A stretch of DNA of 64,000 bases. Origin: Williamsia phyllosphaerae. Its GTDB lineage: Bacteria > Actinomycetota > Actinomycetes > Mycobacteriales > Mycobacteriaceae. Shown piece after piece: positions 37,740 to 45,357 of this stretch. The notes under the pieces are model-generated. The model did no database searches and had not been told where the DNA came from. It saw only the letters and a program-made list of their open reading frames with translations. Where the stretch lies: NCBI RefSeq assembly GCF_014635305.1, contig NZ_BMCS01000002.1, positions 744,001 through 808,000 on the forward strand, in the 5' to 3' direction. Numbering within the stretch: the first letter of the stretch is position 1; each line of letters begins with the position of its first letter. The translations under genes and the position numbers were made by a program.

Positions 37740-37791
37740 CTGGAAAACAATTGGCGCGGCCACCCTCGCGAATGCAAGGATGGCCGCGCCA
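37740..37791 (-). terminator. Terminator of the YceI gene
   Basis: GGCGCGGCCA at 37753-37762 pairs with TGGCCGCGCC at 37781-37790 (11 bp with the flanking T-A pair, loop of 18). Read on the minus strand it is followed by AATTGTTTTCC, a T-rich tail. It lies 22 bases beyond the YceI stop codon. Confidence 0.8.
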
Positions 37792-37812
37792 GAGTGCGCC
37801 TGGGGGTAAAGA

Positions 37813-38361
37813 TCAGGCCTTGTTCGCCTCGATCTCGAGGACGATCTTGATCTTGTCGCCGACGACGGTTCCACCGGTCTCCAGCGGCATGTCGATGTCG
37901 ATGCCGAAGTCCTTGCGGTTCAGCTCGATCGAGGCCTCGAAGCCCGCGACCTCGCCCTGGCCCATGCCCGGGTTCACGCCGTTGAACTCGAGGTCGAGAT
38001 CGACGGTCTTGGTGACGCCCTTGAGGGTGAAGTCACCGGTCAGGATGTAGTCGCCACCCTTCTTCGCAACCGACTTCGAGGTGAAGGTCGCGGTGGGGTG
38101 CTTCTCGGCGTCGAAGAAGTCGCCCGACTTGATGTGGCCGTCGCGCTGCTCGTTGTTGGTGTTGATCGACGTGACGTCGATCTCCGCGGTCACCGACGGG
38201 GTGCCGTCCTCGGCGATGGTGATCGCGCCCGAGAAGGTGTCGAAGGTCCCGCGGACCTTGCTCACCATGAGGTGGCGGACGGAGAACGAGATCGCGGAGT
38301 GCACCGGATCGATGGTCCAGGTGCCTGCGGACAGTTCGGTGGTGGTGATGGTGTCGGACAT
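37813..38361 (-). CDS. YceI-family lipid-binding protein
   Basis: 182 residues from ATG 38361, with TAGGAGAACCCC upstream as ribosome-binding site. The opening GTWTIDPVHSAISFSVRHLMVSKVRGTF is the YceI signature, and a ten-strand barrel with GDFTLKGVTKTVDLDLEF and KDFGIDIDMPLETGG follows. YceI barrels bind long isoprenoid chains. There is no signal peptide, so it is cytoplasmic here. It has its own terminator and stands alone, probably a single transcript. Confidence 0.93.
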   Translation of the reverse strand: MSDTITTTELSAGTWTIDPVHSAISFSVRHLMVSKVRGTFDTFSGAITIAEDGTPSVTAEIDVTSINTNNEQRDGHIKSGDFFDAEKHPTATFTSKSVAKKGGDYILTGDFTLKGVTKTVDLDLEFNGVNPGMGQGEVAGFEASIELNRKDFGIDIDMPLETGGTVVGDKIKIVLEIEANKA

Positions 38362-38489
38362 GGGGTTCTCCTACGGGTCTGGCGGGCGAACCGGGACGGT
38401 TCGTGGTGCTTACCCCTCATCTAACCGGACCACGGTCCGATTGTATTCCGGCCCCCGGCAAATTCTCGAAAAACTTTCGTCTGCTCTGG

Positions 38490-39110
38490 TCAGCGCCACG
38501 CGAAGACGGGCTGCTCGAGCTCGTCGACCCGGGTGTGGCGGCCGCGCAGAACCACCTCGGCGAATTGGTAGATGACCGCCGCGGTCGGGGCGTGGACCAG
38601 GGACCCGACAATCGGGAGCTGGATCACCGGGCGCGGTGACTCGGGGATGGAGATGAACCGCGGGGTGACCGCGACCTCCTGCATCGGGACGAAGAACAGG
38701 TGCTCGACCTCGTCACGACTCGGTGTGGTGTCGCGATCGGCGCCGGCCCAGCAGACGATCGGGGTGATGACGTACCCCGACCGGGTCGGATAGTCGTCGA
38801 GGCGACCGAGGACCTCCGAGCGGTCCACCGCGACGCCGATCTCCTCGTGCAGTTCACGCAGGGCCGCGGTCTCGACATCTTCGCCGGAGTCGAGCCGCCC
38901 ACCGGGCAGCGCGAACTGGCCCGGGTGCTCCCGCATCTTCGACGGGCGCTTGGTGAGCCAGATGCCGTAGGTCCCCTTCGCCGAGGTCACCGCGACCGCG
39001 ACGGCCGCACGTCGGGAGTCGCCGAGGGCCGCGTCGGTGGGCGTGAACCCCTCGAGCCGCGCGGTGATCTGCGCGCGGATGCCGGCATCGTCGGCGGTCA
39101 GGTCGATCAT
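38490..39110 (-). CDS. NUDIX hydrolase (CoA-pyrophosphatase type)
   Basis: 206 residues from ATG 39110. The Nudix box is complete: [24 protein letters not shown] (about residues 91-114), and it is preceded by [12 protein letters not shown], as in the CoA diphosphatase group. A later ITPIVCWAG strand fits. It would cleave CoA or a similar nucleotide diphosphate. A GTG at 39233 would add 41 residues, but that stretch has weaker codon bias (about a quarter of third positions A or T), so the shorter form is preferred. Confidence 0.85.
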   Translation of the reverse strand: MIDLTADDAGIRAQITARLEGFTPTDAALGDSRRAAVAVAVTSAKGTYGIWLTKRPSKMREHPGQFALPGGRLDSGEDVETAALRELHEEIGVAVDRSEVLGRLDDYPTRSGYVITPIVCWAGADRDTTPSRDEVEHLFFVPMQEVAVTPRFISIPESPRPVIQLPIVGSLVHAPTAAVIYQFAEVVLRGRHTRVDELEQPVFAWR

Positions 39111-39288
39111 CGCTCCACTGTGCAACGCAGGTCGGTCGCCGCGCACGGCAGGGTGCGTCGCCACAATGATCGCCGGCCCGGTCAGGGAATCGTCCCACCA
39201 TCGGGCGAGACGTTCCCGAGCGATCTGGAACACGTTATTGTCGGATGACCGCGTGCCGCGCGGATCCCGTACGCGCGAAAGAGGTCCG

Positions 39289-40500
39289 ATGACGTTCACC
39301 CTTGCCCTCACCGACGATCAGGTCCAGTTGCGAGACTGGGCACACGAGTTCGCCGAGAAGGTCATCCGCCCGGCCGCGCCGGAGTACGACGAGAGCGAGT
39401 CCACACCGTGGCCGGTCCTGCAGGAGGCCGCGAAGGCGGGTCTGTACGGCTTCGACATCATGGCGTCGCTGCGTGAGGACAAGACCGGGCAGAGCTTCCC
39501 GATCCTCACCGAGGAACTGTTCTGGGGTGACGGCGGCATCGGGCTGTCGATCATGGGAACGGGGCTCGCAGCCGCAGGCATCGCCGCGGCGGGCACCATC
39601 GAGCAGGTCATCGAGTGGGTGCCGCAGTGCTACGGAACCGAGACCGAGGTGAAGGTGGCCGGGTTCTGCTCGTCCGAGCCCGAGGCCGGCTCGGATGTGG
39701 CCAACATGCGCACGTCGGCCAAGTACGACGAGGCTGCCGACGAATGGATCATCTCCGGCCAGAAGGCTTGGGTCACCAACGGCGGCATCGCCGATGTCCT
39801 GGTGGTCCAGGCCGTGGTCGAGCCGGGTCTCGGATCGCGGGGCCAGGCTGCGTTCGTCCTGAAGTCCGACACCGCCGGGATCGCGTCGCCGAAGAAGCTG
39901 CGCAAGCACGGCCTGCGGGCATCGAACACCGCCGACATCTTCTTCGATGACGTGCGCGTCCCCGGCAGCGCACTGCTGGGCGGCAAGGAGAAACTGGACG
40001 AGAAGATCGCCCGCGCCAAGGAGGGCCAGAAGACGGGCGGGCAGGCCGCGATGGCGACGTTCGAGCGGACCCGTCCGCTGGTGGGCGCGATGGCGATCGG
40101 CATCGCGCGCGCCGCCTACGAGTTCGCCCTCGACTACGCCAAGGACCGCGTGGTGTTCGGCCGACCCATCATCGAGAACCAGGCCATCTCGTTCATGTTG
40201 GCCGACATCGCCACCGAGATCGACGCCGCTCGCCTGCTGGTCCGGCGGGCGTCGTGGATGGCCGAGAGCGGTCAGCCGTTCACCGCCGCGGAGGGGTCGA
40301 TGAGCAAGCTCAAGGCCGGCCGCGTCGCGGTCTGGTCGACCGAGCGTGCGATCCAGATCCTCGGCGGCGTCGGTTACACCCGCGAGTACCCGGTGGAGCG
40401 GATGCACCGCGACGCCAAGATCTTCGACATCTTCGAGGGCACCGAGCAGATCCAGCAGCTCGTCATCGCGCGGTCGATCTCGGGTGTGCGCCTGTCCTAG
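39289..40500 (+). CDS. Acyl-CoA dehydrogenase
   Basis: 403 residues from ATG 39289 with GAAAGAGG upstream. The family signatures are [18 protein letters not shown] at about residues 125-142 and the C-terminal [21 protein letters not shown] with IFEGTEQIQ, where the Glu is the catalytic base. FAD-dependent oxidation of acyl-CoA at the alpha-beta bond is the role; a specific chain length is not deducible. It is divergent from the NUDIX gene and convergent with the membrane gene at 40506. The enoyl-CoA hydratase 2 kb away would act on its product. Confidence 0.92.
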   Translation: MTFTLALTDDQVQLRDWAHEFAEKVIRPAAPEYDESESTPWPVLQEAAKAGLYGFDIMASLREDKTGQSFPILTEELFWGDGGIGLSIMGTGLAAAGIAAAGTIEQVIEWVPQCYGTETEVKVAGFCSSEPEAGSDVANMRTSAKYDEAADEWIISGQKAWVTNGGIADVLVVQAVVEPGLGSRGQAAFVLKSDTAGIASPKKLRKHGLRASNTADIFFDDVRVPGSALLGGKEKLDEKIARAKEGQKTGGQAAMATFERTRPLVGAMAIGIARAAYEFALDYAKDRVVFGRPIIENQAISFMLADIATEIDAARLLVRRASWMAESGQPFTAAEGSMSKLKAGRVAVWSTERAIQILGGVGYTREYPVERMHRDAKIFDIFEGTEQIQQLVIARSISGVRLS

Positions 40501-40505
40501 ACGGG

Positions 40506-41594
40506 TCAGATCCGTAGCTCGTCGGTGCTGACCGCCGCACGCTCGCGTGTCGCGACGGCCAGGTGGTGACTGATCACGGCAAGGGTGAACAACCCGACGG
40601 CCAGGCTCGCCAGCGCACCGAAACCCTGCTGCGCGAAATCGACGAGTGCGTTGAACGTCGTGAAGATGAGCGCTGCCGCACGCAGGAAGCGCAACGGCCA
40701 CAACGCCGTCGTCCGGCAGCGCGCGAGCAGCGACGGCAGGGCCAATGCGACGGTGACACAGCCGGATCCGAACAGGATCAGGTTGGAGATGGTCGGTGGC
40801 GTGAACACCAACTCGACGCTGTCGCGCGCGGTGGTGATGCCGTCGACGAACATGCCCAGGGCGCCGGAGACCACCGTGACGATCGACGTGACGACCATCA
40901 GCCACCCCATCACCGACACCCAGCGGGGACTGCGCAGGAACCCGGGCACCAGTGACGGCACCCGCAACCGCAGGCGGCGCAGGCGATCCGACGACGGCGG
41001 GCACGCGTCGAGGGTGGCCCGGATCCCGGCGGTCGCGCGCGGGTCGGCGCCCTGTTCGGTGGCCCGGTCGAGGAACTCGACCGCCCACTGACGACGCGCG
41101 TCGGGCAGTCCGTGGGCGACCCCTTCGGCGGCGATGGCCGCGGCGTTGGCGAGACTCTCGGTGACCGACGGGTGCCGGAAGTCGCGGATGAGTCGGGCCG
41201 CGACGAGCACGACGACGAGGCAGATGTACATGATCTCGGCCGACGGTCCGTAGAAGTAGTCGTTGGTCTTCGTGACGAACTTGCCGATCTCGTCGAGGAA
41301 CAACCCGAGGCCGATACCGCCGGCGACGATCGCCGTCACCCGCGCGGCGAACCCGATCATCAGCCAGCCCACCACGAGCGCGACGGTCATCAGTGCGCCG
41401 CCGTAGAGGGCGTGCGCGATGTGCAGCGATCCGCTGCCGACCTGCGGGTAGTCGGTGATCCACAGATACAACCGCGTGATCAGGATGGTCACGATCGCGA
41501 TGATGACGAACGACTCGACCGCCGGTGACCCGTAGACGCTGCGCACGAGCAGGGATCCCCGTGTGCCGCGAGCCGCGCCGACCTTCGTCGTCAT
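40506..41594 (-). CDS. Hypothetical multi-span membrane protein
   Basis: 362 residues from ATG 41594. Hydrophobic segments lie at about 28-48, 61-81, 84-104, 122-140, 232-253, 268-288 and 320-340. A charged cytoplasmic stretch (about 150-220, with DRLRRLRLRVPS) separates two groups. The block GLGLFLDEIGKFVTKTNDYFYGPSAE is a striking conserved-looking loop. I do not recognise a transporter or enzyme signature. It is convergent with the acyl-CoA dehydrogenase gene and divergent from an SDR gene. Confidence 0.65.
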   Translation of the reverse strand: MTTKVGAARGTRGSLLVRSVYGSPAVESFVIIAIVTILITRLYLWITDYPQVGSGSLHIAHALYGGALMTVALVVGWLMIGFAARVTAIVAGGIGLGLFLDEIGKFVTKTNDYFYGPSAEIMYICLVVVLVAARLIRDFRHPSVTESLANAAAIAAEGVAHGLPDARRQWAVEFLDRATEQGADPRATAGIRATLDACPPSSDRLRRLRLRVPSLVPGFLRSPRWVSVMGWLMVVTSIVTVVSGALGMFVDGITTARDSVELVFTPPTISNLILFGSGCVTVALALPSLLARCRTTALWPLRFLRAAALIFTTFNALVDFAQQGFGALASLAVGLFTLAVISHHLAVATRERAAVSTDELRI

Positions 41595-41710
41595 CGCCCG
41601 TTTCTAGCACCTGCACCACCCGCCGACGCCCGGTTTCGCACCCGGGAGCGACTCCGGGAGCCTCGGCGATTCGCCAACGCTCCTGCGCGGGAGTCGGCCT
41701 CCGTTGCACG

Positions 41711-42535
41711 ATGTCTCCCATGGCGCACACCGACGACAACCTTTCCGCCGACCGCACATCTGACGAGCTGGCCTCCCGCCGGCGCGCGGTGGTGATCGGT
41801 GGGGCATCGGGTCTGGGACGGGCCATCGCGGTCGCCCTGGCCGCCGACGGTTGCCGGATCACCGTCGCCGACCGGGATCTCGAGGCAGCGACGGCGGTCG
41901 CCGAGGCCCTGGGCGACGGACACGATGCGCATCCGGTGGACGTGACCGACGAGGCCTCGGTGGCCGCACTGTTCGACGAACGCGACGCACCCGACATCGT
42001 CGTCAACAGCGCCGGCATCAGCACCTTCGGGCTCATCACCGACCTCGAGGTCGACCAGTTCCGATCCGTCGTCGACGTCAATCTCACCGGCGGGTTCCTG
42101 GTGCTCAAACACGCCGGGCGTCGACTCGTCGACGGCGGCGCGCTGGTGTCGATCACGTCGCTCAACGCACGCCAACCCGCCGTCGGGATGAGCGCGTACT
42201 GCTCGGCCAAGGCCGGGTTGGTGATGCTGACGCAGGTCGGCGCGATGGAACTGGGCGCACGCGGTATTCGGGTCAACGCGGTCTCCCCCGGTTTCGTCCC
42301 GACCCCGCTGACCGACCCGGCCACCGCAGTCCCCGGAGTCGTCGACGATTACCTCGCGAACACGCCGTTGGGACGCGTCGGCACACCCGAGGACGTCGCG
42401 AACGCGGTGGTCTTCCTCTGCTCGGCGAACGCGTCGTGGATGACCGGCGAGGTCATCGACCTCAACGGCGGGGCGCATCTGATGCGCTACCCAGACCTGC
42501 ACGGACACATCATGGCGTTGACGGCGCCGCAATAG
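41711..42535 (+). CDS. SDR-family oxidoreductase
   Basis: 274 residues from ATG 41711, or 271 from ATG 41720; neither has a clear ribosome-binding site. The classical SDR motifs are present: VVIGGASGLGRAIAVAL, VNSAGIS, a Ser in VSITSLN, and SAYCSAKAG with the Tyr and Lys. DLNGGAHLM ends the fold. The acidic ADRDLE after strand 2 points to NAD. The substrate is unknown. It is 31 bases upstream of the enoyl-CoA hydratase and may act in the same fatty-acid-like pathway. Confidence 0.88.
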   Translation: MSPMAHTDDNLSADRTSDELASRRRAVVIGGASGLGRAIAVALAADGCRITVADRDLEAATAVAEALGDGHDAHPVDVTDEASVAALFDERDAPDIVVNSAGISTFGLITDLEVDQFRSVVDVNLTGGFLVLKHAGRRLVDGGALVSITSLNARQPAVGMSAYCSAKAGLVMLTQVGAMELGARGIRVNAVSPGFVPTPLTDPATAVPGVVDDYLANTPLGRVGTPEDVANAVVFLCSANASWMTGEVIDLNGGAHLMRYPDLHGHIMALTAPQ

Positions 42536-42566
42536 ATCGCGACATCACGGCGATAGGTTGGCCCCC

Positions 42567-43328
42567 ATGACCGTGCACAGCACCACCACCGACCGTGTGA
42601 CGACGATCAGCATCGACCGGCCCGAGGTCCGCAACGCCGTCGATCGCGCGACCGCGCAGGCGCTCGCCGACGCGTTCCGGGCCTTCGACACCGACCCCGA
42701 TGCCGACGTCGCCGTGCTGCACGGCGAGGGCGGGACATTCTGCGCGGGAGCCGATCTCAAGGCGGTCAGCGCCGGCGACGGCAACCGGGTGGCCGTCGAC
42801 GGCGACGGCCCGATGGGGATCTCAAGGCTGCGGCTGTCGAAGCCGGTCATCGCCGCCATCACCGGCCACGCCGTCGCCGGCGGTCTCGAGCTCGCGCTGT
42901 GGGCCGACCTCCGTGTCGCCGAGGAGGGCGCGGTGCTCGGCGTTTTCTGCCGGCGCTGGGGCGTCCCGTTGATCGACGGCGGGACCGTCCGTCTGCCGCG
43001 TCTGATCGGCGAGAGCCGCGCAATGGACCTCATCCTCACCGGCCGTCCCGTGCAGGCGCAGGAGGCCTTCGACATCGGCCTGGTCAACCGCATCGTCCCT
43101 GCAGGAGAAGCGGTTTCGGCCGCGCACCAGCTCGCCGCCGAACTCACCGCGTTCCCCCAGCTGTGCATGCGTGGTGACCGGATGTCGATGCTGGAGCAAC
43201 ACGGTCTCACCGAGGAGCAGGCCATGCTCAACGAACTGCGCCACGGCGCGGTGTCGCTGACCCACGAGACCATCGACGGGGCCACGCGTTTCGCCGACGG
43301 TGCGGGCCGCCACGGACGCTTCGCCTGA
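42567..43328 (+). CDS. Enoyl-CoA hydratase/isomerase family protein
   Basis: 253 residues from ATG 42567. The oxyanion hole is formed by GTFCAGADLKAV and by ITGHAVAGGLELALWAD, with the crotonase Glu position in GGLELA and a following FCRRWGVPLIDGG loop. It probably hydrates trans-2-enoyl-CoA or isomerises it, but crotonases vary in reaction. It is downstream of the SDR gene on the same strand and ends in a strong hairpin. Confidence 0.88.
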   Translation: MTVHSTTTDRVTTISIDRPEVRNAVDRATAQALADAFRAFDTDPDADVAVLHGEGGTFCAGADLKAVSAGDGNRVAVDGDGPMGISRLRLSKPVIAAITGHAVAGGLELALWADLRVAEEGAVLGVFCRRWGVPLIDGGTVRLPRLIGESRAMDLILTGRPVQAQEAFDIGLVNRIVPAGEAVSAAHQLAAELTAFPQLCMRGDRMSMLEQHGLTEEQAMLNELRHGAVSLTHETIDGATRFADGAGRHGRFA

Positions 43329-43349
43329 ACCGGACGCGGAGACGACGAA

Positions 43350-43378
43350 CGCCGGGAGTGCGTTGTGCACTCCCGGCG
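43350..43378. terminator. Hairpin between enoyl-CoA hydratase and lipase genes
   Basis: CGCCGGGAGTGC at 43350-43361 pairs with GCACTCCCGGCG at 43367-43378, loop GTTGT. There is no T-run, so it is an actinobacterial U-less type of terminator that can serve both convergent genes. Confidence 0.75.
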
Positions 43379-43402
43379 TCCGTGTCGTACTGCGGCAGGA
43401 GA

Positions 43403-44539
43403 TCAGCCGATGAGGAACCCGTTCGGGCGGCAGACCAGCGGGGTCTTGCCACCGTCGAGGGCACGCTTGATCAACGAGACCGCGCGCGGCGAGTACGACA
43501 TCGACACGTGATCGGACTGATCGAGCGGGCACAGGTTCTGCAGCGTGACGTTGTTGACCGTCGCTCCCGGTCCGGCGGTCAGGAAGGTCGACTGCGACGG
43601 GGTGGTCACCTCGTCACGCAGGGTGCGGATGACCGTGTAGTCGACTCCGGGCACCGTGTCGCCGCCGGCGTTGACCGCGTTGATGACGTCGGATCCGACG
43701 ACCTGCTGGATGCCGGACACACCGACAGGCAGCTGCGCGACGCTGAGGATGTCGATCCCCAGGTTGTTGATCGCACGCCCCAGGGTGCCGATGCCGTCGA
43801 GCGTGGTGCCGTGGTGCGTGGCGCCGAGCGTGATCAGCTTCTGGACCTTGGTGGCTCCACCGTTGAACTTCATGTACTGCCGGGCCAACAGGCCGCCCTG
43901 CGAGTGTCCGACGATGTCGACCTTCGACGCCCCGGTCTTCGACAGGACGCTGTCGATGAAGGCCTGCAGCTGACCACCCGAGCGGGGGATGTCACCGGTG
44001 CCGTTGGCGCCGGGGATCAGCGAGATGATGCCGCCACCGCTCTGGATGTTGGTGATGCCGTAGTTGAACGTGTACGTGCAGTACCCGGCGTTGGTCAGCT
44101 CGGGCGAGATCATCGCGAAGTTGTCGTACGCGCTCTCCCAGGTGCCGTGGACCATCACGATGGGGCGATCGCCCTGACGGACCTTGCAGTTGTAGTTGTT
44201 GGCGCCGGGAGGGGCGACGTCGGGATGCGTGGCCGAGTACGCGAACGCCGGGATGAACCGGGTCTGTGCCGGACCGACCCCGGAGGTCTCCCTCGACGTG
44301 CTGTTGGTTCCGGCGGGCAGGGACACCGGACCGGATGCGGCGGCGGCGTTCGGCGTGACCGAACGCTGATTGGCGGTCGTGCCGGCGCTGGGCGCCTTGA
44401 CGCCGGCCTTGATGTTGGCGGTGAGCTGATCGACCGACGGCGCGGCGGTGGCGGGCCCGGCGAGAGCGAGTGCCAGTCCGGCCGCGGCGAGGACCGACGC
44501 GCAACTCACCGACGCGCGGCGAAGCGAAGACGACTTCAT
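43403..44539 (-). CDS. Secreted triacylglycerol lipase-like hydrolase
   Basis: 378 residues from ATG 44539 (AAAGG eight bases upstream). A signal peptide with a hydrophobic core and a GPATAAPS cleavage site covers residues 1-34. After a 100-residue low-complexity stretch comes the alpha/beta hydrolase: oxyanion motif VMVHGTWES, the nucleophile in VGHSQGGLLARQ, and a late DHVSMSYSP with the His. Such lipase/EstA class-2-type enzymes are secreted. The catalytic Asp is probably in VPGVDYT. It ends near the shared hairpin. Confidence 0.88.
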   Translation of the reverse strand: MKSSSLRRASVSCASVLAAAGLALALAGPATAAPSVDQLTANIKAGVKAPSAGTTANQRSVTPNAAAASGPVSLPAGTNSTSRETSGVGPAQTRFIPAFAYSATHPDVAPPGANNYNCKVRQGDRPIVMVHGTWESAYDNFAMISPELTNAGYCTYTFNYGITNIQSGGGIISLIPGANGTGDIPRSGGQLQAFIDSVLSKTGASKVDIVGHSQGGLLARQYMKFNGGATKVQKLITLGATHHGTTLDGIGTLGRAINNLGIDILSVAQLPVGVSGIQQVVGSDVINAVNAGGDTVPGVDYTVIRTLRDEVTTPSQSTFLTAGPGATVNNVTLQNLCPLDQSDHVSMSYSPRAVSLIKRALDGGKTPLVCRPNGFLIG

Positions 44540-44714
44540 GGGTATGCCTTTCACAGGTCATGTTCTATGGCGGTCTCGCAGCCAATCCGCGGTCCGCTCA
44601 TCGCAAACTAACTTCGCCTCGCTCATGACCGGAAGGACTTCGCAACATTTCTGTGATCTCACCCACAAAAACCACAGAACTTGTCGTGCGACACAACGGC
44701 TCGGCCCAAGAATC

Positions 44715-45236
44715 TCAACGCCTGTTGCTGGTCCGTAGCAACTGGTTGACCCGATAGTCGAGGAGTTCACGCATCACCAGCGACGTGCTGGTGCGCTTGA
44801 CCCCTTTGATGTCGAGGATCCGGCCGGCGATCCGATAGAGATCGTCACCGTCGCGGGCGACCACCTGGATCAGTAGATCCGCACCACCGCTGAGCCCGAC
44901 GACCTCGGTCACCTCGTCGATGTCGGCCAGTGCCGCGGCCACGTCGCCCAGTCGACGCTGTTTGACGTTGGTCATCACGAACGCCCGCAGCGGGTACCCC
45001 AACGCGCCGGGGTCGATACGCCGCTCGAACGGCAGCACCGCACCGGAGCGGTCGAGCTTGTTGAGGTGCGCCTGGGCGGTGTTGCGGGAGACGCCGACCT
45101 TCTCGGCGAGAGCGATGGTCGTGCCCCGCGGGTCCTCGGACAGCGCAAGCAGCAACCGCACGTCGACCCCGTCGACGGCCGCCGCGACGGGCACAGTGCG
45201 CACTTCTGCTGCATCGTCCCGGTCCGAAGTTGTCAT
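44715..45236 (-). CDS. Lrp/AsnC-family transcriptional regulator
   Basis: 173 residues from ATG 45236. The N-terminal helix-turn-helix (DVRLLLALSEDPRGTTIALAEKVGVSRNTAQAHLNKL) is followed by the RAM ligand domain (VAAALADIDEVTEVVGLSGGADLLIQVVARD). Lrp-type regulators sense amino acids or related acids. It is divergent from the E1-like gene at 45358 and the spacer holds a matching inverted repeat, so it probably controls that gene. P. putida has the analogous mdeR-mdeB pair. Confidence 0.87.
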   Translation of the reverse strand: MTTSDRDDAAEVRTVPVAAAVDGVDVRLLLALSEDPRGTTIALAEKVGVSRNTAQAHLNKLDRSGAVLPFERRIDPGALGYPLRAFVMTNVKQRRLGDVAAALADIDEVTEVVGLSGGADLLIQVVARDGDDLYRIAGRILDIKGVKRTSTSLVMRELLDYRVNQLLRTSNRR

Positions 45237-45238
45237 AC

Positions 45239-45267
45239 TGCGCAACCCTACGTCGGTTGATTGCGCA
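45239..45267. promoter_or_regulatory. Candidate Lrp operator
   Basis: TGCGCAA at 45239-45245 and TTGCGCA at 45261-45267 form a perfect 7-bp inverted repeat with a 15-base spacer, starting three bases from the Lrp start codon. Its place between the two divergent genes fits control by this regulator. Confidence 0.5.
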
Positions 45268-45357
45268 CACCTGAAGTGCGTGCTGCACTCGATGGGACAG
45301 TGTGCCCAACGAATCGGCCGACAGCGAGATGTCGAGACCGCAGGCAGGAGTCGTGAC

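Noticed and set aside
38490..39233. A longer NUDIX protein from GTG 39233
   Set aside because: The extra 41 codons have markedly weaker third-position GC than the rest; the family-like sequence begins later.
39235..42324. A 1029-codon open frame on the minus strand
   Set aside because: It crosses the real acyl-CoA dehydrogenase, membrane protein and SDR genes and is composed of antisense arginine/glycine-rich sequence, as expected in GC-rich DNA.
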